A stretch of DNA of 60,846 nt from CAYUNT01 sp964446285 (GTDB taxonomy: Bacteria; Sumerlaeota; Sumerlaeia; SLMS01; CAYUNT01): assembly GCA_964446285.1 (NCBI GenBank), contig CAYUNT010000004.1, positions 1 to 60,846 of the forward strand, read 5' to 3'. Every line of letters begins with the position of its first letter. Position 1 is the stretch's first letter. The notes under the pieces are model-generated. The model ran no database searches and had not been told where the DNA came from. It saw only the letters and a list, made by a program, of their open reading frames with translations. Below are positions 60,592 through 60,846 of the stretch, in pieces. A program made the translations under genes and the position numbers.

Positions 60592-60846
60592 ATGATCTCA
60601 AACGAATACCTTGCCGAACAATTCCGTTCTGTGTTTTCGCAAGCGCCGCAATGGATTTCGCGCGCGCCAGGACGCGTGAACCTGATCGGAGAACATACGG
60701 ATTACAATGGCGGATTTGTGATGCCAGCGGCGATCGAACGCGACACGCGCATGGCGGCGGCGCTCAATATCGCCCCCAACACCCCACCTTCGGCCTCCCA
60801 CACCGCCAAAGCCCACGCACGACCCACACCTCTCCACCAAGTTGCG
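60592..60846 (+). CDS. galK: Galactokinase, 5' partial (85 codons visible)
   Basis: Phosphorylates galactose for the Leloir pathway. The N-terminal galactokinase signature SRAPGRVNLIGEHTDYNGGF begins near residue 24, with the substrate-contacting Glu-His-x-Asp. The gene runs off the window edge. The last 20 or so codons (after AAALNIAP) do not resemble galactokinase and the DNA there is C-rich and G-poor, so the contig end may be unreliable. It fits the sugar-use genes nearby (GH43, SBP-permease). Confidence 0.85.
   Translation, partial: MISNEYLAEQFRSVFSQAPQWISRAPGRVNLIGEHTDYNGGFVMPAAIERDTRMAAALNIAPNTPPSASHTAKAHARPTPLHQVA

Noticed and set aside
60296..60601. Upstream extension of the GH43 gene
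   Set aside because: It is hairpin repeats and non-coding DNA; the signal peptide starts at 60295.

Overview
The window is one contig of GC-rich (roughly 60 percent) DNA from a Gram-negative, didermic bacterium. The evidence is CMP-KDO synthetase (kdsB), two O-antigen-ligase-type membrane proteins, an LpoB-type outer-membrane lipoprotein, several lipobox proteins, a Wzz-type chain-length protein and type IV pilus ATPases. I cannot place it in a phylum. Abundant short dispersed repeats, Ser/Pro-rich secreted proteins, cohesin/dockerin-like segments and many secreted glycosidases suggest a heterotrophic environmental lineage of the PVC/FCB or candidate-phylum kind (Sumerlaeota is one guess, unproven). 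No rRNA, CRISPR array, prophage, insertion sequence or transposase was seen. One tRNA gene, tRNA-Tyr(GUA), is present.

Layout. 0-8.8 kb: O-antigen ligase-like protein, a secreted golvesin/phosphoesterase/PQQ-propeller protein, purE-trxB-tRNA-Tyr on the minus strand, then ssnA and truB. 8.8-16.8 kb, minus strand: a second ligase-like protein with TPRs, nadE, a secreted Ser-Pro-rich protein and argH. 17-22.1 kb: TPR lipoprotein, a cohesin-like/DUF819 fusion, an ICMT-like methyltransferase and a kelch-thioredoxin protein in one tight plus-strand series. 22.1-25.9 kb, minus strand: kdsB, a short Uma2 gene, an M15-like peptidase with a dockerin-like loop, and lpoB-like. 26.2-31.6 kb: a degenerate PilB-like protein coupled to two PilT/PilU ATPases, then a D-2-hydroxyacid dehydrogenase. 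31.6-35.6 kb, minus strand: pseudopilin and Ser/Thr kinase (overlapping) and Wzz-like protein. 36-49.3 kb, plus strand: PAS histidine kinase, small hypothetical, SGNH esterase, DUF5009 membrane protein, a substrate-binding-protein/MalF fusion plus MalG-type permease, CCA-adding enzyme, polyprenyl-phosphate sugar transferase and a family 4 glycosyltransferase. 49.4-60.8 kb: nitroreductase, an orphan DnaE-C-terminal OB-fold protein, a third PilT, a large secreted glycosidase with CBM9-like tail, nadB overlapping an ABC-2-type permease, a GH43 arabinanase-like enzyme and the 5' end of galK.

Themes. Housekeeping genes (purE, trxB, truB, nadE, nadB, argH, cca, kdsB) are interleaved with surface and sugar functions: envelope polysaccharide assembly (two ligases, Wzz, initiating transferase, GT4), carbohydrate capture and use (GH39/GH5-like enzyme, GH43, SBP-permease system, galK), and type IV pilus retraction machinery without the structural pilus genes.

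The most distinctive feature is the repeat landscape. A hairpin element with compensatory stem changes occurs between genes and in frame inside argH and ssnA. A composite seven-base-periodic array recurs in five intergenic regions. Nine-base-periodic arrays lie between genes and also contribute codons to proteins. A single 85-bp tandem array lies between divergent wzz-like and histidine kinase genes. Other points of interest are the pseudo-ATPase fused to an MshEN domain next to PilT, the SBP-permease fusion, an in-frame continuation of a Ser-Pro tail past a TAA stop, and a G15 tract inside a coding sequence.
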